Positions 46,405 through 58,848 of a stretch of 64,000 bases of DNA are shown piece by piece. The stretch comes from Solanum dulcamara (lineage: Eukaryota > Streptophyta > Magnoliopsida > Solanales > Solanaceae). The notes under the pieces are model-generated. The model did not search any database, was not told where the DNA came from, and saw only the letters and a list, made by a program, of their open reading frames with translations. The stretch spans positions 7,372,001-7,436,000 of the forward strand of contig NC_077243.1 of the NCBI RefSeq assembly GCF_947179165.1. Direction: 5' to 3'. The translations under genes were made by a program, and so were the position numbers. How positions within the stretch are numbered: position 1 is the first letter of the stretch; each line of letters opens with the position of its first letter.

Positions 46405-46909
46405 TAGGGATGACAATGGAGCGGGGTGGGACCGGTGCTCCTTAACCCGCATTTTTTTTAACCGCCCCACCCCGCCCCGCCTCATACAAACCTGCCTCAC
46501 ATAAATTCGTCCGCATAAATTTTATGTTTTTTTTCCTTTTTAATTGAGTTTAATATAAAAAATAAAATTCATAATATTTTTTTCATTTTTCGCTAATTTA
46601 CATTGAAATATGAACTAACTAATTGTTTCTAATTAACATTTCAACAATTGTTTTTTAATCGTTAATTAATTATAATGAACATTTGTCTAGTTGAATTTCT
46701 TTTTTAAAAGAAAATTTTAAAATTAAAGTCAAAATTTAATATAAAAAGTTTATATATTTTAATTTTACTAACTACAAATATTTAATTTTATTTGAGTTCC
46801 TATTTAATATCTTAAACTCACATAAATTCAACATCTACCTTACACCGTATTAATTTCGATAATAATTAATTCAATCCGCTCCTCATTTGCCCCGCCCCAT
46901 CTAGCCCTA
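46405..46909. mobile_element. hAT-like MITE (GC-rich ends)
   Basis: The ends TAGGGATGACAATGGAGCGGGG and CCCCGCCCCATCTAGCCCTA are imperfect inverted repeats around an AT-rich core; no clean TSD is visible. Confidence 0.5.
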
Positions 46910-48497
46910 AATCCACCCGATACCCGCTTCCTAATTTTGTTCAATCTAATCTACTTCTACTAATCTTTAGTCTGAACATAGTCAATCGCTACACCGCCTC
47001 AACGCGACATTTAAGTAAATGAAAACAGAAATGAACTATTTATTGCTGAAGAGGAGAGTGTACTGGGTGGGGGCGACAAGTCCTGCCATCAAAAAAAGCA
47101 TAAGAATATGAAATTAAATGTAAGATACAGAATTATTAATTTCATTTTTAAATTATTGACAACTTCAAAAATATTTTTTTACTTGATAAATTAAATATAA
47201 ATATATTCCTGATTTGTAATTTGAGTAAAATATAGCCGTATATTCTCATTAAATTTAGAAATATTTTGAATACTTCTTACAATTTTTTATTAAAAATTTC
47301 ATGCTTCAAGTAAAAAATATTTTTAAGGTTGTCAACAATGTAAAAATAAAATTAATAATTTAGGTGAAATTAAAAGATATTTTCTATACATTTGTCTTAA
47401 TTAATTAGATTGATGAAAAATTGAAAAAGAAAAATCTGTATGAAAGGAAAGGGAGAGTCGTCAAAATAAATGAGTTGACTATTAAAGAGTGTAGAGTGTA
47501 CTTGGTAAGGGTCTGTAGCATTTGTCACCACCCCGCTGTGCCTTTGCCCCCTGTAATAGGTTGATGGTACAACACAATCTCTATAGGCCCAGTTTCAGGA
47601 TCCTTTGTAGGCTGTTCAGTGACACGTATATCATCACGCATCAACCATTACATTCGTTTTCAACTAGACTAGTAAATGTCTCATTTACCCAAAGCAAATT
47701 CATCTCGTTTCTTCACCCAACTAAATTTAAAATTTTATTTACCTAAATTAAATAACTTCTTTAAGGATCATAAGTTAAAAATCTCAAACTTATAACTTCG
47801 CTTAAAAATATCTAAAATTTCTAAATTTGAAATGTATTTAATTTTATTTTTTTTATAACACACGGATTTTAAAATAAGTTTAAAAAATATCTAAAACTGA
47901 ACCGTTAAATGTTTTAAGTTTTTGCGTTATAATACAGGCTGTAATAGAGTAGTGGATGTCATAAAAAGCACTACTAGTATTGGTGTAGTTGGATAGTAGA
48001 GGTAAAAAAAAAAAAAAAAAAGGCTAGTTTATTGGTGACCTGATTACAAAGGCAAAGGTGATCATGCAGACGGCGTTGCAGAAGATTCACTGTCCTCGCA
48101 AATCGAAAAAATAGCAGAGATGTCTTTGGACCAATTCTAGCGAAGAAATAGAAGCCTTTTGGTACAAAAGGCAACTATTCTGCACTGTCATTTGCCAACC
48201 TGGGTGGCGACTCACTCATCATACCTTGAACCAAGAGATACGTCCCTATACCGCAGAACAATCGTGGGGGGTGGTTGTAACACAGTAATTACTCCCCCGT
48301 TGTCTTTGGTATCACTCAAAATATTTTTATATTTGATTTTGTTAAAAAAAAATTAAAATATTTTATATTGAAAAGTAAATTACTTAGTAATGAGGAGGAA
48401 AATAACTTTCTTTTATATATAAAAATAGAGAAAACATTACACAAAATGACATTTTAAATTAATTGTGTTCCTTTCTATCATCCAAACACATTATTCT
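46910..48497. other. AT-rich intergenic DNA
   Basis: No gene recognised. Slightly more mixed base composition at 47500-47650 and 48040-48300 without a convincing coding frame; A17 run near 48005-48021. Confidence 0.4.
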
Positions 48498-48901
48498 TTA
48501 GAACCCGATTGGATGGGCTTAAAAAAATAATTTTTATATTTGAAGTGCTTTTAGAATTTTTGAAGTGCTGAAAGTTATTTTTATAAATAAGCAGTTGAGT
48601 ATTTGGATAAAAGTGAATATGTCGAAGAAATGAGGAAATAATGTGAATTTTTGGATTAAAAAAATAAAAATGATAGTTTGGGAATTTAGTTAAAATATAA
48701 GGAATATAAAAGTAATTTTCATAGTAAAAAAAAATGGCTTTAAGCACTTAGAAAAAAAAGTTAGGAATCCTAACTTTTCATTTTTGGCTGACTTTAAGAA
48801 CTTTATGGCTTAAAGTTAGCATTACGCAAACACCATAATAAGCTAAAAAGGGTTTATAAATTTGTTTGACCAACTTATAAGCCTATCCAAACGGGCTCTA
48901 A
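48498..48901. mobile_element. TIR element (about 400 bp)
   Basis: The left end TTAGAACCCGATTGGATGGG pairs with the complement of the right end CCTATCCAAACGGGCTCTAA. Short non-coding interior, strongly AT-rich. The superfamily is uncertain because no TSD is clear. Confidence 0.6.
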
Positions 48902-50849
48902 GTTCGGCAGAAAATATTTTTTTTAAAAATAATAATTTAAACTACCTTTTTCAAAAATTAACACAATATTTTATTATTTGACAATACTAAATTCAGATTT
49001 GAGTGATTGGTTGAATAATAAAACATATATTTAACTACTATTCCAAAAAGATAATTATTTCATTTTACAAAGTTTCCAAATATGTGCACTATTGAATCTA
49101 TCAATCAAGTAAACTATCATCATATAAAATAAAACTAAGGAAATACAATGCATACATGCATAAAGTCTATCGTGATTTTACAATTAAGTGGTAGATTTGA
49201 TTAATAATTACTATTCATGTTTCAAAAATAGTGATATTATATTCTTGTCAGTTTGTGTTATCCCTTTATTAATTTGAAAACAATTTAATTGGAATTATAT
49301 ATTTTACCTTTAGAGGTCATTTGATTAGAGGGGTAAGGAATACAATTTTAGGTTAAATTTTGGTTTAGCTTATTCCCCGTTGGATAAAAATATATATTTC
49401 AAGATTAATAAATTTGAGATTATTTATAACATAAGTATTATTGATTTTATATCAAATTGTCATGTTTAATAACAATCATGATATTAAACACCAAAATCGC
49501 ACAATTGCATTTTCCAACATTTTTATTCCATAATCTTTTAAGAAAATCAACGTTAAATTCGAGCTTTATTTAAACTAAACTACATACAAAGTATTATATA
49601 ACTTACTTTTATTTATAATGAACCAAACATTTACAAATAAAAATATACACATTAAATTAATTTGTCAATATAATTTTATTATCGTTAATTTTAGGATAAG
49701 TTGTTCGCATGCCAATCAATCCATTAATGAACAAGATTTTTTGCATGTAAATGTTATGATATATTCAACTCTATGAAGTTTCAAATATCTCATAATCTAC
49801 ATAAATAATATGAAATGTTTAATATTATAAGTCTTATATAATTTGTTTCTTAAATTTAATGTCATTTTTATATAACATTTTTTCTTAATAGTGATTATTT
49901 ATAAATAAATAAAAACTAATAACAATTTTTTTATTGTAGGTAAGAAAATAAATTATTCATCTATTAAAATTAATATATCCAGTACTCCTATCATGTTTAA
50001 CATCATTTTAATTGTTGTTTATAAAATTCAACACAAAGTTTATTGTTTAGTCAGCATACACCCTCCCACATCAACTAAAACATATCCTATCTTCCTTTCA
50101 ATTTATGTTGCCATATTTTTATTTTTAAGTATGTTTAAAAAAATATCATTTTTTTATAATTAAAATAAATTATTGTGCAAAATCTTCTTTTAACATTAAG
50201 GAAATAATTATAGATACATAAATATCCTCTAGTTCATATTAACCAAATTTTCAAAACTTTTTTTATGATGCAAATAAGTAAATTATTCAAAGTCCAAAAA
50301 AATCATTGAGACATTTTTATATATTTAACTTTCATTTAATGAGATTGTTATGTACTTTATATTTTCTAGAACACTACTAGTTTGAAATAATTAAACAAAT
50401 AATAGTGAAAAATAGACTTTAATTTATATCCTTAAATAATTTTTCAAAAGAATAGTCATACTATAACAATTCACTTAATATGAACTTTAAAGAGTATTTG
50501 ATGTTTGTTTTAAATAACGAATTTCAAATATATTTTTTTCTATCTTAGATTTTTTTTTAAGTCAAATGATATCATACTATATGTAATGAGACAATTTAAA
50601 TAGTCCATCCATCCCATATTATCTTTCAACTTTCACTTTAAGATTACAAAATCAAAATACTTTTCTACTATTATAAACTAAATCAAATTAATTAAAACAG
50701 AAGAAATATATATAAATAATTAAAGTGTAATCACGAAACAGACCACGCACGAAAATCCTACCCATCAGTTTTGTATGGCGGCGCCGTTGCTCAGAGGAAA
50801 TATTGAAACTGTAACGCCTCCCCACTTTCTAACTGTTACATTCCATGCC
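48902..50849. other. AT-rich intergenic DNA
   Basis: Very AT-rich. Fragments like CTTTCAATTTATGTTGCCAT (50094) resemble decayed Stowaway ends. Confidence 0.4.
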
Positions 50850-51171
50850 CCCTCCACTATTTCATATTAATCGAATTTTTAACATAATGCATACCTATTA
50901 AGAAAAGTATTTAAAAATAAAATTTGAATTATATTTTTCTCTATTATCCTTTTATATGATTAAATGTGAAATTGTAAATACAAGTAGTTTTTTATTGGAG
51001 TATAACTTTATAAATAATGTAGTTTAACTCATAGAAAATTACAAAACATCATTAAAACAAAGGGTAAACATGAAAAAAGTTTTAAACGTCTCTCATGAAC
51101 TTTAATCAATTCAACTATTTTGAACAATGAAAAAAGTTCTAAAAATTCAGTTAATATGAAATAGAGGGAGT
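50850..51171. mobile_element. Stowaway-like MITE
   Basis: CTCCACTATTTCATATTAAT at the left mirrors the complement of TTAATATGAAATAGAGGGAG at the right (51151-51170), with a TA following. Confidence 0.55.
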
Positions 51172-51831
51172 AACATTTTAGAGTAATATTGCTTTTCTTT
51201 ATTTATTACATTTCACTCCATTTGACATGATTATTTTTTAAAATTATTCAATACATTTACATTTCTCAGGTATTATTAGGAGTGTACATCGGTCAGTTTG
51301 ATTAATCAATTTCAGTTTTTAAATACATTAAATCGATAACTAAATCAATAAGATATATATTTGTTATTGATTTTTTTGGGTTATTGGCTTTTGATCTTTA
51401 ACGATTTAATTTTTGGTTTAACCAATAAACAAATCCTTTCAAAACAAATATACGACTTATCAATCAACTTGACACGATACAAGCGACGTTCTTATCGTGG
51501 ATACTCACAATTCACAACTCTAGCCATCACCTAATCCTTGTCGGTGTCGTTACAAACTATAGACGCCGCCGTTTTTAGTTCTTTAGATTTTGATGTCGTA
51601 AACCTAAAGTAATACTAAAGTCTAAAAGGTAATAAGTGTGAATTGTGAGTTGTGTAGGTTACTGATAGTCTGATATAGTGATTATATTAATATTAAAATA
51701 ATAAATTATTATAGTTTTAATGGATTATCGATTTATCCAATATTAAAAAATTAATACCGAATTGATCACCCAATGTTTTTTTTATAAGAACATTAAATAA
51801 TCGTTAATCTAATAACCCAATAGCAATAAAT

Positions 51832-51992
51832 CAGTGACGGAGCTAGGATTCTGAATAAGAGGATTTAAAATCTCAATAAGTAGACACACGGGCTAGTCGA
51901 AGGGGGTTCGATATCTACTTTATATACATAAAAATTATTTTAATCATATATAAATGATATAATCTTCTGCCGATGGATTGGCTCAGCCACTA
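51832..51992. mobile_element. hAT-type MITE (161 bp)
   Basis: The ends CAGTGACGGAGCTAGGA and complementary TGGCTCAGCCACTA fit the CAGTGGCGGAGC class. Eight-base flanks CAATAAAT (51824-51831) and CAATAAAC (51993-52000) match at 7 of 8. Confidence 0.65.
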
Positions 51993-52000
51993 CAATAAAC

Positions 52001-54608
52001 CAATAACATTTCTTTCTATTCGATTTATCGTCGTCTCGATTTTTTCACAACCGTAGGTATCGTGTTGAATTAAAATTAAATTTTTGATATATATATATTG
52101 AGTGACTTGACTCCGTTCAAGTGCTTGCTAGAAAAAATCTCTATCTTTTGATTTTGATTCTTTCAAATCATTCCCTCAAGAGATCCGATTTCATTTTATT
52201 GAATTTGAAATTTTGATAATTCTTTTATAATGATAAGAAAATAATGCATTTTAAATTTAACATCCTACAGAACTATTCCTAGCACAAATAGATAATGAGG
52301 TCATTTTTATATAATTTTTAATAATTCAAAGATATTTTAGGCCCTTTTTCGTTTGTTTTGCAATTTGTCTTCTCTATCTCCTCCTCATTCTTCTCCAATT
52401 ATCACGTTAAATTTTTTCTCTACTTTTAAAAAAACTAATCATAAATTTATATTTTTAAAGAATCCTCTATATCATTTTAATACTTTATAGTCTTCATATT
52501 TTGTAAATCAAAAGTGAAGAAAGAAAGAACCGGCACTTCATTGTGGCCGCTATTTTCATGATTTCACATATTGAGTATCGATCTTAGGATGTTGAACTCT
52601 TTCAAGAAATACGATTTAAGTTCTATTTTATTAGATCTTGTAAGAATTTTTGTTGATATACGGCTTGGAACCGCCGGAAAGTCTAACGACGACTGGTTGG
52701 ACGGAGGTAGTAGCGGAACGAAAGATGGACCTGGCAATGATAGTGGTCATATTTGCTCGGGTTATTTCTTGTAAGAAAAATAAGGGTAATATGTGTAGGA
52801 GTAAAATATCTAAAAAAAAAAAAAGCAAAGAGAAAAAATCAAATCATTTTAATTTTTTTTTTCATGATTCGTACCATCAGGAATACTAAAATAATAATAC
52901 CAAATTGAATTATGCATCTAACAATTTTCAATATAGATGTCTAACCTGCAAAATCAAATCAAAGAAGATAAAAAAATGACCAATCAAAAAGACAAAAGAT
53001 GAAGAGAAATGAAAATAAAATAATCATCATATAAGTCTCAAAATAATTTTTTATAAGAGTGATTTTAATGTGTCATCAATTTGTTTAATAATTTTTTGAG
53101 AGTTATGAATATGAAAGGTTAGGAGTTATGGACATTACTAATATTAATTAAGAGTATAATTTATGTATTAAGAAAATGGTTTTATAAAGTAATAATTGAA
53201 AGAAATGAGAGAAAAAAGCCAAAAAAAAAAAGAAAATAAATAAATATGAATGGAGGTCATGGAAAGGTGCCACATCACTTTATCTATGATCCTCCTTTAT
53301 ATATATAGAGAGAGATAGAGAGATTTGAAATACCAAATCATCTTTTGAAATTAGTGAAGATTGATTGTTGAGATCCTATCCATTTAAGTGGTGATTTTTA
53401 TTTCTTCGACAGAGAAAGTTTTCCACAGTTAAACTAAAGTTATTTACTTTACTATTTGCTCAACTAGTCTAAAAAAAATTGGTTCCTTAGACGAGTAGTT
53501 GTACTAGTTCTTTCAACTAGTTACGCGCCCTATATGACGCTTAAAACACGCTTAATTCTGGAATAAATTATCTTATACTTTAATTAATTTAACACTTAAA
53601 ACATGCTTAATTCTAGATTAAGTTATCCATATTTTATAACCAAACAAAAAATAAAAAAATATTAAAAAATTATTCCATAATTATTTTGTTTTATTCATCA
53701 CACAAACGACCTATAAAGGAGAAAAAAATTATCCCCCACTTATGATAATAACGTATTCTTCTTTCGCCTTCATTCCTTTTGCCCGCAATCTATATATCTG
53801 GCTTTATATTGTCCTCTACAAATATTATGTGCTTCCAAGAAAAATATACCGTCGAATAAATTTTATCAAAAAAAATAAAAAAGTAGAGAAGGAAAAAACA
53901 AATGCCATAATTATTAAAAGTGTGTATACATACACATATCAAGTTAGCTTTGTGTGTTGCAGAAATTTTATTCATCTATGAGAGGGACGAAAGTCGATAC
54001 CCTTGTGATGAGGTCCCCAAGAGATAAATTTAATATTGATAATATAAGAATAAAAATAAAGATAAAAAATTAATAATTATTATTTAAATTTTCATTTAGT
54101 AGTCATGTATATTAAAATTAGTTATTTCTGAATACTTGTTAATTTAAGAAAATCAAATTTTTTTTTCTTTTCAATTTCACTCTTAACATTGATTATTTTA
54201 GAACTAAAAGCCACGTAAATTAACAAATATTAAGAAACTAATAAGAAATATAATGATCAAATTAAGCTTTTAGTTTTTTTTCATGGATCATGCAAAATCG
54301 TTCATATTACTACTACTAAATGGGAACAGAGGAGGGAGTACAATAATATTGTTTTAATAAAATTTATTCGAGTAGAAATTATTCAAATGAATTTATTTTG
54401 TCGCAAAAAACAAATTTAATAAGAAAATCATGTGTAAATTCCATATGGTGAAATATTTTTACAAAAAAGTTTCCAAAAACATACTGTATTGGGAACAGAA
54501 AAAGACATTTTCTAGAAGGGATGTCTTCAATACTATTAACTTCCATGTTTATAACTATTAAGAATGTCCAATTGAATCGTCACTGGATCGTTTGGCTGAT
54601 AGATTAAT
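52001..54608. other. AT-rich intergenic DNA
   Basis: No convincing gene. A short duplicated block (ACGCTTAATTCTGGA near 53548, ATGCTTAATTCTAGA near 53603) is visible. Confidence 0.4.
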
Positions 54609-54885
54609 TACACTCTTTTCGTTTTTTTTACTTATCAAATTTTAACTTGACACACCTATTAAAAATAATTATTAATATAGTGAGTTTATTAGTTTATCCT
54701 ATTAATTGATAAAGTTTTAAACATATTTACTCACTATATTTTTCAAAGACATTAACTCAATGTTAATAAATTGAGGATATGATAGGAAGAAAAAAATTGT
54801 CCAAAACCCCTCCACCTGAATTCGAATAGTAAAAAAAAAATTAAACTAAAAAATATTTAACAAGTAAATAAGAATGGAGGGAGTA
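54609..54885. mobile_element. Stowaway-like MITE
   Basis: TACACTCTTTTCGTTTTTTT at the left, and at the right the complement of AATAAGAATGGAGGGAGTA, with TA flanks. Confidence 0.6.
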
Positions 54886-55069
54886 TATAATCTGTAACGT
54901 AGAAATTGTTTAACAATTAATACAATTGGAAAAGTGTTGTGTGGAGAATAAATAATGTATAAAGATGGTTATACATAAATAAAAATAAACTATGAATTAT
55001 TAAACAATGAATAAAAATAATTTGCTGCTACAGTTATTTTTTACTATAATTTCTTTTCCTATTTGTTTG

Positions 55070-57219
55070 TGTCACGATCCAAAATGGGTCATGAGTGTCA
55101 CCCACCCTTAACCTCCTAGGTGGGAGAACCAATGATGTGAACCCCAACTTATAAAGTATAACAACAACGCGGAAGCTCAAACTTATAAAGTACGAATTAA
55201 CAATCTACAAGAGTTTACTACTTAACGTTTCCCAAAATTTGAAAGTCATCACATCAAGGACATATAATTCTAAATACTAAGTCTAGAATGTCAAACACTA
55301 AAATAAAATAAGTGACATAGTTCGTGTCTGAACACTAAGGACATCATGTCATGACTAAGAGAATCCATCACGAGCTAGAAAGATAGCTCACCCTTAAATC
55401 CGATGAACTTGAGACGGACTAGAGCTGAGGTCGAGTCGAAATCTGTGGAACACTCGCTGCACTCCACAAAATAAAACAAGAAAAGATACAAGTAGGGGTC
55501 AGTACAGGACAATATGTACTGAGTAGATATCATCGGCCGACTCAAAATAGAAATCAATATGCACAAAGTAGTAGCGAGAAATCAACCATAGCACTAAACA
55601 GGTGGCAACCAACAAGAGCAAGTGACAACAAAATGAACAATTTTATAACCAGTCAACAACATCGAGGTCACACATGAGGACTCAAGCCTCCACATCACAC
55701 TCTTTTGGAAAATGAGTTATGGAGATTGGGTAGTATTAAGTCATTTTAATTTATTTTTCTTTAATATTACCGTGCCGGAATGTGACACCCGATCCAAATA
55801 TACCATGTCGGAATGTGACACCCGATCCAAATATACCGTGTCGGAACGTGACACCCGATCCAAATATAATTAATTTATCATTCCTTATGATTACATTCCA
55901 CTTCATTAACAATATTTCATCAAGCCTTCTTTATTCAAGGCAACATTTTTGATAGGACAAGTTCAAGATTATGGATTTCATGGCCTCGGGATTTTAGACC
56001 AATCACAATAATATATCAACCATCCAAACCACAACAATTAAATGCGTAGTAAACTTCACACATATTACTCAATGAATATCAATCACTATTAAGAGTCTAT
56101 CTATGATATAGAATAAAAACCATAACCTACCTCAATTGAAGATCCGAAGTAAAACAAGCTAATCCACCAACGTCTTTCCTTTCTTCAATGCCTCCGGCCA
56201 CTTTCAATCTATCAAATATATAATATTTATAAGTAAACTAATCCGTAGACATACATACTATATATATGTTTAACCTAGACCCAACAACTCATCCAAATTT
56301 ATAATCAAATTCCTAAGTTTTGTTACCAACTAATATCTCAAGTCTCATATTCCTAAATTCAAGTCTAGGGTTAAGTCTCAATTCCTCCAAATAACATAAC
56401 TCTAATAACATTTTTATAATATCATACCTTATTATTTATTTACTTATCTCAATATATCAAAACTTGAATCATAGTATGATAATTAAAGGAATAAAATATA
56501 TCAAAAGTAAAGTAAATTAAAGTCTAAAAGTTTGAAATAGAGCAACTCATCTGTAGGAGTAGTTTTAGCTTTAATATTTGCAATTCAAAAGTTTTCGAAA
56601 ATACTACCTACAGTTAATTATGTTAATAATAAATTTTTCTAATAGATAATTTTTTCAACCATTAAATTCATGAAATAGACAATAACTAACACCGACTGTT
56701 TTAAACTTTTGTTATTATATTCTAACAATTTCATCATATGTAACCCTCTCAATTCTTTTCTCAACATTATATCATTATTGACTGATCATTAGCCCTCAAT
56801 CATGCGCCTTAATCTGCCACCCAACAATATAATATACATATTATGTACTCCAGCATCAATTTACACATACAAAGACAATTCCTTCTTTAAAAATATTCAT
56901 CCAACATTAGTGCGGAAGATAAGATTTCGACCTGAATGCTGCCGTCGTCGTTGATCTATCCGTCTTAGGGTACCAGTAATTTATGGTATGATAATAAGAA
57001 ATACTAATCCCTATTAACTTATTTTAATAAATAAAGTGATATAGGGTATTTAATAAATTATCACTTTAGCCCACCAATTAAATCAATTATCTAAAGTTAC
57101 CTCTCAACTAAATAACTATGGTTATCAAATAGTCCAAAATACCCATTAAAAATTTACGGGGTGAGTCATTTATGAAATAAAAAGTTCTAGTTCTCAAAAC
57201 GACCTAATGGATCGTTACA
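55070..57219 (-). mobile_element. Large solo LTR (2.15 kb)
   Basis: Minus-strand termini are TGTAACGATCCATTAGG and CCATTTTGGATCGTGACA, standard TG..CA ends carrying an inverted TGT.ACGATCC motif. Flanks GTTTG (55065-55069) and GTATG (57220-57224) match at 4 of 5. The same family as 31166-34120 by termini and by the CAGTAC..ATGTACTGAGTA block (55501-55525). It contains a 33 bp minisatellite. No gag-pol or second LTR adjoins. Confidence 0.72.
55768..55866. repeat. 33 bp minisatellite, three copies, inside the solo LTR
   Basis: Three head-to-tail units of TACCGTGCCGGAATGTGACA plus CCCGATCCAAATA, differing at two or three positions. Confidence 0.93.
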
Positions 57220-57224
57220 GTATG

Positions 57225-58689
57225 ATATATTTTATTTGAGTTGATGATACATCAAAAACAACTTCTCTATTAAGCGAACTTAAGAATATAAATAAAGCGC
57301 TTCCTTTAGGTCTAAAAAAATTAATAGTGAATTTTATGATTTTTTTAAAAAATGATATTAAAAATTGTAAAAGAAGGAACACAATTTATATAAGAAAAAA
57401 TAAAAGCACTTTTTACATCAATATAACTTTGAATTAAATACCTCAAATCTTCATAATAATAATTAATATTTTTACTACAATATCCAATATAATGTCTGAC
57501 AAACAAATGACTGCAATCTTATTAAGTAGAATTAAATGTTAGTATTATAAATAATAATCCTAGTACGTAAAGTTAGTAGAAACTTAATAAAATTTTAGTT
57601 TTAATTTATTACGTGTACGTATATTTATATTTAAGGTATCTTATTAAAATTTGAATTTAGAAACTAATTTAATTGAGATGTTCTTGCTCTTTATCCTTAT
57701 ATGATATTGGTAAAGATTTCACTTAATATCGTTATTACTATTTTGAAGAATTTGACTTTTAATTTGATATAAAATAATAATATATAAATGTTCATATATT
57801 TGTATCCATATTAATAAGTAAGATATTTTGATTATCCATATTAATTCTATATAACCAAAGACCTCTAACTATTCGTACAAAAAGCAATGCATCCCAAACC
57901 CAAAGGTCAAAATTGCCCATAATTGAGTGTACTTTACTTGGCTAAAAAGAAAGAATACTTTAAATTATTACTTTATAAAAAACATATTTTATTATTTTTA
58001 AAACACCTAAAAAAACCAGTTTAAAGTTAGTGAGGAAATCAAATAATTGATGTTTTTGAAATTGTTTCTCAATGATTAATTATTGGAAAATGAAATTTAT
58101 TATGATAATAATATGCTCTAGATTATTATTTTGTCCCATTTCATTATTTTACTAAAAATAAAACGAAATGCTCTAAATATTTTGAGCACTTTAAATTTGA
58201 ACTTGATTGATTCAATTAAAGTATTAATGTTTGTTTTATTATTCAACAAAAAAACCTTTTTTTTTCACTACATTCAAATAATAATTGTATAAGTACACAA
58301 TATTTCTTCTTTTGAATATGAATTTTGATGAATATTTTTAAAATTGAATTTTTATTATATTAATATGACAAAAATTATAACTTATATTACTTATAGTATA
58401 ATTTTAAATATCTTAAATTTTTAAAAATTAAATTAATTTAACCGTATTCATTTTTAGAAATTAATTAAATAAAATTGAATAAATATAAATACTGTATAAA
58501 TTGAGATGAAAATAGGTTTTTTTCCAAATTGTTAAATTCTAATATAGTCCTTTCTACGAAATTCTTTAAAAAAGAATGATTAATTAGTACTTTATCATTC
58601 AGTATTGTTTTTTTTAAAAAAGTTAATTTTCTTTTTCTTAGATAATAATTTATGAAGAATAATAATTAAATTTGCTCCCTAATAACTCT
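57225..58689. other. Upstream region of the CYP78A gene
   Basis: Very AT-rich DNA without recognised genes; presumed proximal regulatory region of the P450 gene. Confidence 0.45.
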
Positions 58690-58698
58690 CTATTTAAC
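58690..58698 (+). promoter_or_regulatory. Putative TATA box of the CYP78A gene
   Basis: CTCTATTTAAC lies about 155 nt before the ATG and is followed by a strongly pyrimidine-rich leader (58709-58795, TCTTCTCC/CTCTCTCT), typical of a plant core promoter. Assigned by position and composition. Confidence 0.4.
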
Positions 58699-58848
58699 CG
58701 TTATCTCACGCTCTTGGTCTTCTCCACACCTCCACTGCCACCTTCTCTTCTCCACTTCCCCTCTCTCTCTAGTCCCTTTCTCTCCCAAAAGATTTCACAT
58801 CGTAACTACTCAACACCGCTAAAAACAATCTGTCTTTGAAGCTCAGAA

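Noticed and set aside
52571..52889. Overlapping open frames on both strands
   Set aside because: Short, no domain, end in Lys/Phe homopolymer translation of A/T runs.
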